A model generated the notes under the pieces. The model was not told the origin of the DNA. It saw only the letters and a list, made by a program, of their open reading frames with translations, and did no database searches. DNA of 8,445 bases from Solirubrobacteraceae bacterium. GTDB lineage: Bacteria > Actinomycetota > Thermoleophilia > Solirubrobacterales > Solirubrobacteraceae. The stretch's first letter is position 1. Every line of letters begins with the position of its first letter. Shown piece after piece: positions 1-5,640 of this stretch. A program made the position numbers and the translations under genes. The DNA lies in assembly GCA_030043235.1 (NCBI GenBank), contig JASHYF010000318.1, positions 1-8,445 on the forward strand, given 5' to 3'.

Positions 1-681
1 GCCCATCACGGGATCGACCACGATGTACGTGTCGCGGCGAGTTGCGTAGATGGCGCCGTTGCCGCCGGTGATCGAGGACAGGCGCGACTCGAGAGCGCGC
101 ACGGCCAACTCGTAGCGCCAGTACAACCCCTCCTGATTGGCTTCCACGTCCCTGCCGCTCTCGGCGTTGCTGTCGGCGCGCGCGTAGCGGACCTGGCCGC
201 AGGCGTAGCCCACGCGCGGATCGTCAAACGCGCCCACGAGCGCCCGCGCCGCGCCGGGCTCCCACAGCGCGTTCGCATCGGAGAACGCGACGATCTCGCC
301 GCGTGCCCGCTCCACCGCGGCGTCCTGCGCGCGGACCTTGCCGCCGCGCGGCAGCTCCAGCACGAGATCGGCTCCGGCCTGGCGCGCGCGCGCGGCGGTC
401 GCGTCGGTGCATCCGTCGCAGGCCACGATCACCTGCAGGCGATCGCGCGGATAGTCGAGCGCAAGCGCGTTCGCCACACGCCCAGCGATCACCTTCTCCT
501 CGTTGTGGGCGGCGACGATCAGCGACAGCTGCAGCGGCGGCTCCGCGGGAGGGTGCACCGCCGGCTCCCGGCGCCGCGAGCGAGTGAGCGCGGCGAGCGC
601 GGCGAGCGCGGCGCCGTAGCCGGCCTGCGTCCACACGATCAGGCCGGCGGACACCCAGAAGACCACTTCGAGGGCGAGCAC
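1..681 (-). CDS. Family-2 glycosyltransferase, membrane-anchored (C-terminus missing)
   Basis: The 227 visible codons encode the N-terminal part of a GT-A inverting glycosyltransferase that probably transfers a sugar from a nucleotide donor at the cytoplasmic membrane. A hydrophobic segment lies at about residues 3-33, followed by a basic/proline linker. The catalytic fold starts at LSLIVAAHNEE (52-62). D89 in ACDGCTD fits the nucleotide-binding Asp, SDAN (134-137) occupies the DXD metal site, and GGNGAIYATRR (206-216) resembles the acceptor-side motif of processive GT2 enzymes (hyaluronan synthase/IcaA type). The frame is still open at the left edge, so the acceptor/catalytic-base region and any C-terminal membrane helices lie outside. 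GTG at 681 was chosen because it just precedes the membrane helix. The frame stays open upstream, so the start is uncertain, and no strong Shine-Dalgarno is visible. The gene diverges from the cupin gene. The family is secure; the sugar and product are not determinable. Confidence 0.88.
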   Translation of the reverse strand, partial: MLALEVVFWVSAGLIVWTQAGYGAALAALAALTRSRRREPAVHPPAEPPLQLSLIVAAHNEEKVIAGRVANALALDYPRDRLQVIVACDGCTDATAARARQAGADLVLELPRGGKVRAQDAAVERARGEIVAFSDANALWEPGAARALVGAFDDPRVGYACGQVRYARADSNAESGRDVEANQEGLYWRYELAVRALESRLSSITGGNGAIYATRRDTYIVVDPVMG

Positions 682-712
682 GAGCGTGGATTCTCGCTGA
701 CCGGGCGCGCTA

Positions 713-718
713 TAGGCT
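713..718 (+). promoter_or_regulatory. Candidate -10 box (TAGGCT) for a leaderless cupin transcript
   Basis: TAGGCT fits the actinobacterial TANNNT -10 pattern and ends exactly 7 nt before the ATG at 726, so transcription would begin at or next to the start codon. No Shine-Dalgarno precedes the ATG, in line with a leaderless mRNA. The TA at 713-714 also belongs to TATAGC on the minus strand (714 down to 709), a possible -10 for the divergent glycosyltransferase. No convincing -35 box is visible. This is inference from pattern and spacing. Confidence 0.45.
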
Positions 719-725
719 CCCGTCG

Positions 726-1109
726 ATGAGCTACACGGTCAAGAACCTGCGCGAGACGGCCGACAGCGCTCCGCGCTTCGGCCTGGGCGAGATGGGCGAG
801 GCCCATTTTCCGCGCGAGGAGCTCGACGCCAAAGAGACGGGGCTCGCCTACCACGTGCTGCGGCCCGGCAAGCGCCAGCCGTTCGGCCACCGTCACGACC
901 AGGCGGAGGAGATCTACGTGGTTCTCTCCGGAGGCGGGCGCATGCGCCTCGACGAGGACGTCATCGACGTTGGCGAGCTCGACGCGATCCGCGTGGAGCC
1001 GGCGATCAAGCGTGCGTTCGAGGCCGGCCCCGACGGCTTGGCGTTGCTCGTGTTCGGCCCGCACCACGAAAAAGACGGAGAAGTCCTCAATGACTTCTGG
1101 CAGGACTGA
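726..1109 (+). CDS. Small single-domain cupin protein
   Basis: This 127-residue protein is of a usual size for a one-domain cupin beta-barrel. Cupin motif 1 is clear: GHRHDQAEEIYVVLSGGG (54-71) gives H55, H57 and a Glu at 61 or 62 as metal ligands, with the Gly-rich turn after them. Motif 2 is degenerate. The stretch DAIRVEPAIKRAFEAGPDG (86-104) has the expected VEP...FEAGPDG spacing, but Lys95/Arg96 stand where the fourth ligand (His) normally is. A metal may therefore be bound by three residues or not at all. Such proteins range from sugar-modifying enzymes and dioxygenases to sensors, and nothing here fixes a substrate. The ATG at 726 is preceded by no Shine-Dalgarno and probably starts a leaderless message. 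The gene stands alone on the plus strand, divergent from one glycosyltransferase and convergent with another, so a role in polysaccharide metabolism is only a guess. Confidence 0.85.
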   Translation: MSYTVKNLRETADSAPRFGLGEMGEAHFPREELDAKETGLAYHVLRPGKRQPFGHRHDQAEEIYVVLSGGGRMRLDEDVIDVGELDAIRVEPAIKRAFEAGPDGLALLVFGPHHEKDGEVLNDFWQD

Positions 1110-1110
1110 A

Positions 1111-1139
1111 GCGCGCAGCCCGGCGCCCGCCGGCCGCGC
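1111..1139. terminator. Weak GC-rich hairpin between convergent genes
   Basis: The 66-bp gap between the stops of the cupin gene (plus) and the GT4 gene (minus) contains an imperfect inverted repeat. GCGCG (1111-1115) can pair with CGCGC (1135-1139), and inside it CCGGCG (1120-1125) is mirrored by CGCCGG (1128-1133). No T-run follows on either strand, so it is not a canonical intrinsic terminator. It may serve as a bidirectional terminator of the U-less type suggested for high-GC bacteria, or be chance in GC-rich DNA. Nothing else is recognisable in the gap. Confidence 0.25.
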
Positions 1140-1175
1140 CCCTCACGGCGGGGGAAGCATGCCCTGCCAAGGGGC

Positions 1176-2387
1176 TCAGCCGCCGAGCAGCTGCTCGTAC
1201 AGCGCGATCGTCCGACGCGCGACCGACTCCCACGCATACGCCCCAGCGGCCGCCGCGCGTGCCGCCTCGGCCATCGCCGCGCGCGCCGCTGGATCGTCGA
1301 GCAGGACCCGCAGCGCTTCGTGCAGCGCCACCGCGTCGCCCGCGGGGAACGTGCGCGCGGCGCCGGTCGCCGCTATCTCGGGGAAGCCGCCGACGTCGCT
1401 CAGCAGCATCGGCTTGCCGAAGGCCAGCGCGGTGAACAGCACGCCCGACTGGTCGATCTCGCGATAGGGGAGCACCACCAGGTCGGCGCGGCGGAAGTAC
1501 GCGGGAAGCTCGTCGTCGCCGATGAAGCGGGCCTCGAAGCGCACGCCCGCCGGGGCCGCTGCGCGCAGCGCGGAGATGTCCATGCGCGCCCCCCCGGCGA
1601 TCCACAGCTCCGCGCCCTCGATCCCGCGCCAGGCCTCGATCAGCAGATCGATGCCCTTGTAGGGGCGCATCAGGCCGAAGCACAGCACGACGGGCCGGTC
1701 GGTCGCAGACGGCAGCGCACCGTGCACGTCGTCCACACGAGCCGGAGCAGCGTGATCGCCGTCACCGTCGGGCGCCGCGGAGGAGGTTGCGGCAGCGAGA
1801 TGCACGAAGGCGCCGTGCGGGATCACGTGCACACGCTGCGGGTCTATGCCCAGCTCGCCGGTGAGACGCGCACGCCCGTGCTCGGAGTGCACGATGACCG
1901 CGTCGAAGCGGTCATATAGGCGCCGTTGCGCCGCGCGCTGCCCCGGGCGGGCCTCGCGCGGGAGGATGTCGTGCGCGGTCAGCACCAGCGGACGCCGAGC
2001 ACCCGGGCGCACGGTCCGAAGAACCGGGTCGAAGCGGTGGGCACCGACCGCCGAGTGGCTCCTGGGCAGCAGCAGGCCATCGAGATACTGCACGGACAGC
2101 CACTGGAAGTGAACGACGTCTGCCCTTCGCGCGGCGCGGCGATAGCGCAGCATGTCGGGTACGTGCTCGGCGAGCTTGACCGCGCGCCGCGCGCGGGCGT
2201 CGGGCACGTGCGCGGCGAGCCGGTAGAAGGCCTCGCGTCGCTCGTAGCCCTCGGGCGGCGCCACCGGTCCGTGGGCGAAGCGACTCGTGTACAGCTCGAC
2301 GTCGATGCCCGCGGCAGCGAGCGCGCGGCACAGCGCGTGGTCGTAAGGTGGCGTGTAGGCCGACGGATCGACGATGTGGACACGCAT
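1176..2387 (-). CDS. GT-B glycosyltransferase, GT4-like (glycosyl transferases group 1)
   Basis: A 403-residue cytoplasmic retaining glycosyltransferase with two Rossmann domains. The N-terminal domain starts MRVHIVDPSAYTPPYDHALC and carries HFQW (93-96) and LTAHDILP (136-143). DAVIVHSEHGRARL (162-175) and VHVIPHGAF (186-194) are typical of GT4 interdomain contacts. The C-terminal domain opens with FGLMRPYKGIDLLIEAW (237-253), where R241 and K244 fit the donor phosphate-binding pair, and ends with ADLVVLPY...GKPMLLSDVGGFPEI. In the usual EX7E position only the first Glu is present (E310); the second is F318. An Ala/Asp/Ser-rich stretch at about 197-230 looks like an extended linker. The ATG at 2387 is preferred because residues upstream in the same frame are an arginine-rich shadow of the neighbouring peptidase gene. 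The start lies 16 bp after the peptidase stop with no Shine-Dalgarno, suggesting co-transcription. It probably adds a sugar to the repeat unit; donor and acceptor are unknown. Confidence 0.93.
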   Translation of the reverse strand: MRVHIVDPSAYTPPYDHALCRALAAAGIDVELYTSRFAHGPVAPPEGYERREAFYRLAAHVPDARARRAVKLAEHVPDMLRYRRAARRADVVHFQWLSVQYLDGLLLPRSHSAVGAHRFDPVLRTVRPGARRPLVLTAHDILPREARPGQRAAQRRLYDRFDAVIVHSEHGRARLTGELGIDPQRVHVIPHGAFVHLAAATSSAAPDGDGDHAAPARVDDVHGALPSATDRPVVLCFGLMRPYKGIDLLIEAWRGIEGAELWIAGGARMDISALRAAAPAGVRFEARFIGDDELPAYFRRADLVVLPYREIDQSGVLFTALAFGKPMLLSDVGGFPEIAATGAARTFPAGDAVALHEALRVLLDDPAARAAMAEAARAAAAGAYAWESVARRTIALYEQLLGG

Positions 2388-2403
2388 CGCGGGGCGCGAG
2401 CGC

Positions 2404-3870
2404 TCAGCGCCCGGCGAGCGGGCTGACGTAGCGCAGGAACGGGTCGATCTCGAGCGTGCGGCCGGTCGCCCGCTCGACCAGCGCCGTCGTGTCCAGCCGG
2501 CGCCCGTGGCGGTGCACGTGCTCGCGCAGCCAGGCCTGGATCGCGCCGACCTCCCCACGTCGCAGATCCTCCTCGCGCGAGCCGAGCTCGGCCTCGAGCG
2601 TCTCCCACAGCTGCGCGGCGATCAGGCAGCCGAGCGCGTAGCTGGGGAAGTAGCCGAAGCTGCCAGCGCCCCAGTGCACGTCCTGCAGGCAGCCGAGGGC
2701 GTCGGAGGGCACCTCGATGCCGAGCAGGCGACGCATCGCCTCGCGCCAGGCTGCGGGGAGCTCCTCGACCGGGAGATCGCCTTCCACGAGCGCGAGCTCG
2801 AGCTCGAAGCGCACGAGGATGTGCAGCGGATAGGTGAGCGGATCGGCGGACACGCGCACCGGCGTGAGCTCCACGCCCACCAGCGCCGCGTGCAGCTCGC
2901 GTGGCGCCACCTGAAATCCTCCCTCCGCGAGCTCCGCCGCGAGCACCTCGGCGAAGGCGGGGCTGCGCGCGACGTGGTTCTCCCACAGCTTGCTCTGGGA
3001 CTCGTGGATCGACATCGACGTGCCGCGCCCGAGGTTCGTGCGTTCGAGCGCCGGGTCGATCTGACGCTCGTACAGCGCGTGGCCGTACTCGTGCAGCGAG
3101 CTGAGCAGCGACTCGATCTGGCCGTCGCTGTAGCGCGTGGTCAGGCGCGAGTCTCCGCGGCCGATCCACGCCGTGAACGGGTGCGCGGAGACGTCCACGC
3201 GCCAGCTGGCCGCATCCACACCCAAGCGGCGCAGCGTGGCGGCCACGGCCGCCCGCTGCGCGGCGATCGGCGCCGCGACCGTGCGACGCGGAGAGCGCAC
3301 GCGTGCCTCCTGCGCGAGCGCCGGCAACGTCTCGCCCAACGCGGAGAACACGCGGCGCAGCTCCTCCGTGCGCAGCCCATAGTCGTAATCGCCGAGCAGC
3401 GCCTCGTACGCGCTCTGCCCATCCTCGGCCACGCACCTGCCGTATGCGCGCGCGAGCTCCACGTTGCGTGCGAGCGCGGGCGCGAACGCGGCGAAGTCGT
3501 CGTTCTGGCGCGCGGCGCGCCAGCTCTCCTGGCCGGCGGCGCTGGCGCGAGCGAGCTCCGCGGCAAGCTCCTCCGGGACGCGGCGAGCACGCTCCCAGTC
3601 ACGGCGCGCCAGGCGCACGACGTCACGGTCGAGCTCGGCCAGCGCCTCCCCATTACGGGCAGCCGCATCGATCGCGTCGAGCCACACGCCGATCTCCGCG
3701 GCTGTTGCCCGCTCGTGCGTGAGGCGCGCGAGCACGCCGAGCTGCTGCGCCCGCGCCTCGGCGCCCGCGGAAGGCATCATCACCAGCTGGTCCCAGCCGG
3801 CGAGCATCTCGATCGAGGCGAGATCGGCGAGCTCGGCCATCCGCTCGCGCAGTTGCTCCAGGGCGCTCAC
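2404..3870 (-). CDS. M32 family zinc carboxypeptidase (thermostable carboxypeptidase Taq type)
   Basis: A 488-residue cytoplasmic metallocarboxypeptidase that removes C-terminal residues from peptides; the length is normal for M32. All family signatures appear in order: HPF (230-232), DSRLT (240-244, the DXRXT motif), the zinc site HEYGH (260-264), HES (289-291), the TYPLHILVRFELE segment (346-358), and GCLQDVHW (393-400) followed by GAGSFGYFPSYALG. H260, H264 and E290 are the expected zinc ligands and E261 the catalytic base, so the enzyme looks intact. The GTG at 3870 is the earliest possible start because an in-frame TAG lies two codons upstream. No Shine-Dalgarno is visible, but TACGCT sits 7 nt before the GTG, which suggests a leaderless transcript. 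The gene follows the secreted-protein gene by 36 bp and precedes the GT4 gene by 16 bp. A general peptide-turnover role is likely, and no direct link to polysaccharide synthesis is evident. Confidence 0.97.
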   Translation of the reverse strand: MSALEQLRERMAELADLASIEMLAGWDQLVMMPSAGAEARAQQLGVLARLTHERATAAEIGVWLDAIDAAARNGEALAELDRDVVRLARRDWERARRVPEELAAELARASAAGQESWRAARQNDDFAAFAPALARNVELARAYGRCVAEDGQSAYEALLGDYDYGLRTEELRRVFSALGETLPALAQEARVRSPRRTVAAPIAAQRAAVAATLRRLGVDAASWRVDVSAHPFTAWIGRGDSRLTTRYSDGQIESLLSSLHEYGHALYERQIDPALERTNLGRGTSMSIHESQSKLWENHVARSPAFAEVLAAELAEGGFQVAPRELHAALVGVELTPVRVSADPLTYPLHILVRFELELALVEGDLPVEELPAAWREAMRRLLGIEVPSDALGCLQDVHWGAGSFGYFPSYALGCLIAAQLWETLEAELGSREEDLRRGEVGAIQAWLREHVHRHGRRLDTTALVERATGRTLEIDPFLRYVSPLAGR

Positions 3871-3877
3871 GGGCTAG

Positions 3878-3883
3878 AGCGTA
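3878..3883 (-). promoter_or_regulatory. Candidate -10 box (TACGCT) for the M32 peptidase gene
   Basis: On the minus strand TACGCT matches TANNNT and is separated by exactly 7 nt (CTAGCCC) from the GTG start at 3870, so the mRNA would begin at the start codon. It lies in the 36-bp gap after the secreted-protein gene, so the peptidase and GT4 genes could be transcribed apart from it. No -35 box is obvious. Inferred from pattern and spacing only. Confidence 0.45.
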
Positions 3884-3906
3884 TGCATCTCAGCCGCAAC
3901 TTCGGT

Positions 3907-4599
3907 CTAGCTTCCTTCGAGGTCGGCCACCTGCACTGCGTCGATCTGCGCCTGGCTCGCGGTGGTCGCGTCGGGAGCGGATGACACCTGCATGCAGGAC
4001 AGTTCCAGAGTCTCGGGCGCGGACAGGCTGAGCGTGCCGTCCAGCGGCACCGTCTCAGACGCCTCGGACCGGTTCACGGATGGCACGGTGGCGGACGCTT
4101 CGGGCGTGGAGCTCAGTGCGGGGACGGCCTTGATCGCGCACGTCGCCTGCTCGCTGGGTTCGCCGGCGCCTTCGTTTGTGTTTGTGATCTTCACGCTGGC
4201 GCTCAGCACATACTTACCGGCCGGCAAGCTCGAGCTGAGGACGCTCTTGGCGGTGCCGGACAGCGCGAGCGAGCCGCTCTGGCTTGCCGCATACGCGTTG
4301 CTCGGTCCTTGGGGCCCCGTGGGCCCCGCCGGGCCGGTGGCGCCGCGCGCACCGCCTCCCCCGCGCGGCCCCGGCGGGCCGAACTCCTCCCAGTTGAGTT
4401 CCGCTTCCTTGCGTCCGCACCTGGCGTGCGCGGCCGTGTTGATCACCCGCAACTGCCCGCTGCGCTTGTTGTAACAGCCGTGTATGACCCCCTCGGCGGT
4501 GGGTATCGCCGCCCAGGCGGCGCCGCCGAGCGCGACGGCGAGCGCGACGCTCGCGAGCACCAGGGCGGGGGACGGCAAATGAGCTCTGGAGCGGCGCAT
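3907..4599 (-). CDS. Secreted protein with a short collagen-like (Gly-X-Y) region
   Basis: This 230-residue exported protein starts with a classical signal peptide: MRRSRAH basic end, hydrophobic core at about 11-27, and a probable cut after AWA (30). The mature N-terminus IPTAEGVIHGCYNKRSGQL (32-50) with the following RVI and C61 resembles a module common in actinobacterial collagen-like proteins, and C42 and C61 could form a disulfide. Nine Gly-X-Y triplets follow (74-100), including GPPGPR and GPAGPTGPQGPS, fewer than in a long collagen stalk. The remainder (101-230) is Ser/Thr/Ala-rich, probably beta-structured, with a second cysteine pair (C154, C202). There is no sortase motif or C-terminal membrane anchor, so it is probably released or loosely cell-associated. 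The ATG at 4599 is fixed by a strong Shine-Dalgarno. Its function is unknown; a surface or matrix role is inferred from export and from neighbouring polysaccharide genes. Confidence 0.88.
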   Translation of the reverse strand: MRRSRAHLPSPALVLASVALAVALGGAAWAAIPTAEGVIHGCYNKRSGQLRVINTAAHARCGRKEAELNWEEFGPPGPRGGGGARGATGPAGPTGPQGPSNAYAASQSGSLALSGTAKSVLSSSLPAGKYVLSASVKITNTNEGAGEPSEQATCAIKAVPALSSTPEASATVPSVNRSEASETVPLDGTLSLSAPETLELSCMQVSSAPDATTASQAQIDAVQVADLEGS

Positions 4600-4605
4600 G
4601 GGGGG

Positions 4606-4612
4606 CCTCCTT
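4606..4612 (-). promoter_or_regulatory. Strong Shine-Dalgarno (AAGGAGG)
   Basis: AAGGAGG on the minus strand lies 6 nt (all C) before the ATG at 4599 and fixes that start. It is the only consensus ribosome-binding site I find in the window. The secreted protein is thus translated from a leadered mRNA, while several neighbours look leaderless. Confidence 0.9.
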
Positions 4613-4624
4613 GGTGTCGTTGAC

Positions 4625-4649
4625 AGCTCCGCCCGCCGCGGGCGGAGCT
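4625..4649. repeat. 25-bp palindrome in the divergent control region
   Basis: AGCTCCGCCCG and its exact reverse complement CGGGCGGAGCT flank a 3-nt centre (CCG). The symmetry continues to a single central base, giving 12-bp arms. It lies between the divergent secreted-protein and glycosyltransferase genes. It could be an operator for a dimeric regulator, or a hairpin in the 5' leader of the secreted-protein mRNA. No T-run follows on either strand, so an intrinsic terminator is unlikely. Confidence 0.8.
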
Positions 4650-4651
4650 TG

Positions 4652-4657
4652 AAAGTA
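4652..4657 (-). promoter_or_regulatory. Candidate -10 box (TACTTT) for the secreted-protein gene
   Basis: TACTTT on the minus strand matches TANNNT. Initiation about 7 nt downstream, near 4644, would give a leader of roughly 45 nt that contains a truncated hairpin (CGCCCG/CGGGCG) from the palindrome and the AAGGAGG site. It shares the TA at 4656-4657 with the opposite-strand candidate TAGGGT. No matching -35 box is seen. Confidence 0.35.
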
Positions 4658-4661
4658 GGGT
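4656..4661 (+). promoter_or_regulatory. Candidate -10 box (TAGGGT) for a leaderless glycosyltransferase transcript
   Basis: TAGGGT lies exactly 7 nt before the GTG start at 4669, the same geometry as at three other genes in the window. No Shine-Dalgarno precedes that GTG. A TTGACA occurs at 4620-4625 but is 30 nt away, too far to be its -35 element. The box overlaps the left arm of the inverted repeat at 4659-4680. Confidence 0.45.
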
Positions 4662-4680
4662 CTCGCGCGTGGGCGAGACC
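4659..4680. repeat. Perfect inverted repeat centred on the GTG start codon
   Basis: GGTCTCGC (4659-4666) and its reverse complement GCGAGACC (4673-4680) enclose a 6-nt centre, GCGTGG, that contains the GTG start at 4669-4671. As RNA this would put the start codon in a hairpin loop, provided the transcript begins upstream. If the transcript is leaderless, the hairpin cannot form, and the repeat is better read as a DNA operator over the transcription start. Either role is inference; the symmetry itself is exact. Confidence 0.75.
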
Positions 4681-5634
4681 GAGCTGACCTACTGTGTCGT
4701 CAACACCTCACAGCGCGAGCTGTTGCTGCGGGGCTTGGACGCGATCGCGCGCGAGCGCACAGCCGTGCCGTTCGCCACGGAGGTGCTCGTGCTGGACAAC
4801 GGCTCGCGCGACGGCTCTGCGCAGGCCGCGCGCGCGCACGCGGCCGTGGACGCGACGATCGCGCTGGACGAGCGCCGCGGCAAGGCGGCCAATGACTCCG
4901 AGCTGCTGCGCCGCGCGCGTGGGCGCTACGCGCTGCTGCTCAACGAGGACTCCGAGCTGCGCCCCGGCGCGACGCTCGCGCTGTGGGACGCGCTGGAGCA
5001 GCATCCCCGGGCCGCCTGCGCCGGAGCGCAGCTGCTGCGTCCAGACGGACGCGCTCAGGCTTGCGCCTGGCGCTTTCCCACAGTCCTCACCGCGCTCGCC
5101 GGCGCGCTGGTCCTGCACCGGCTGCTCGTCGTGCAGAGCGGGGGCGAGCGCACGCGCGAGGTCGGCTGGTGCCAGTCCTCCGCGCTGCTCGTGCGGCGCG
5201 AGGCCGCAGCGCAGGTCGGCTACATGGACCCCGACTTCTTCGTCTACTCCGACGAGGTGGACTTCGCCCGCCGCCTGCGCGACGCCGGCTGGCACAGCCT
5301 GTATGTCCCGCAGGCGATGGCGGTCCACCACGAGCAGCTGTCCACCGGCGCCCTGCCCGAGCGGCGCATCGTCGAGCTCGCGCGGGGACGCGACCTGTAC
5401 ATGCGCAAGCACCACTCCGCCGCGGCCGCCTGCGCGGTGCGCTGGCTGACCGCGTGGAGCTACGCGATGCGCGCCCTCGCCGCGCTCGCCCTGCCCGGAC
5501 ACGATCCCCGGCGCTACTGGCGCCACGTCACCGCCACGCTGCGGCCCCGCCGCGGGGAGGGCCTGCGCGAGGCGGCCGCCGCGTACAACCGCGAGGCGCC
5601 CAGCCGGCCGAGCGATCGAATCAAGCCTTTCTGA
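4669..5634 (+). CDS. Family-2 glycosyltransferase, rhamnosyltransferase (WbbL)-like
   Basis: A 321-residue soluble or membrane-peripheral GT-A enzyme, of a usual length for WbbL-like transferases that add rhamnose or a related sugar to a lipid-linked acceptor. LTYCVVNTSQREL (6-18) begins the fold. VLVLDNGSRDGS (39-50) binds the nucleotide, and NEDSEL (92-97) holds the metal-site acidic residues in place of the common NPD or DXD form. WCQSSALLVRREA (167-179) and FFVYSDEVDFARRLRDAGW (190-208) are the acceptor-side and catalytic motifs typical of this subgroup, with acidic residues D195, E196 and D198. A moderately hydrophobic patch at 255-276 might touch the membrane. The GTG start at 4669 places LTYCVVNTS at the expected position and has TAGGGT 7 nt upstream, suggesting a leaderless mRNA. 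The gene ends 6 bp before the convergent flippase gene. The family is confident; the sugar specificity is not known. Confidence 0.93.
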   Translation: MGETELTYCVVNTSQRELLLRGLDAIARERTAVPFATEVLVLDNGSRDGSAQAARAHAAVDATIALDERRGKAANDSELLRRARGRYALLLNEDSELRPGATLALWDALEQHPRAACAGAQLLRPDGRAQACAWRFPTVLTALAGALVLHRLLVVQSGGERTREVGWCQSSALLVRREAAAQVGYMDPDFFVYSDEVDFARRLRDAGWHSLYVPQAMAVHHEQLSTGALPERRIVELARGRDLYMRKHHSAAAACAVRWLTAWSYAMRALAALALPGHDPRRYWRHVTATLRPRRGEGLREAAAAYNREAPSRPSDRIKPF

Positions 5635-5640
5635 CGGCGC

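Noticed and set aside
2388..2558. N-terminal extension of the GT4 gene by 57 codons
   Set aside because: The extra residues are an Arg/Ser/Thr-rich shadow of the peptidase C-terminus; the GT-B fold starts exactly at MRVHIVDP (2387).
1979..3436. A 485-codon minus-strand frame overlapping the peptidase and GT4 genes
   Set aside because: Arg/Gly/Ala-rich low-complexity translation crossing two well-supported genes in another frame; a shadow.
2374..3984. A long open frame (536 codons) on the plus strand opposite the M32 peptidase
   Set aside because: It is Arg/Ala/His-rich, has no recognisable domain and mirrors a gene with every M32 motif; long antisense frames are expected in GC-rich coding DNA.
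4620..4625. TTGACA as a -35 box for the GT2 gene
   Set aside because: No -10 hexamer lies 16-19 nt downstream; the only nearby TANNNT is 30 nt away.
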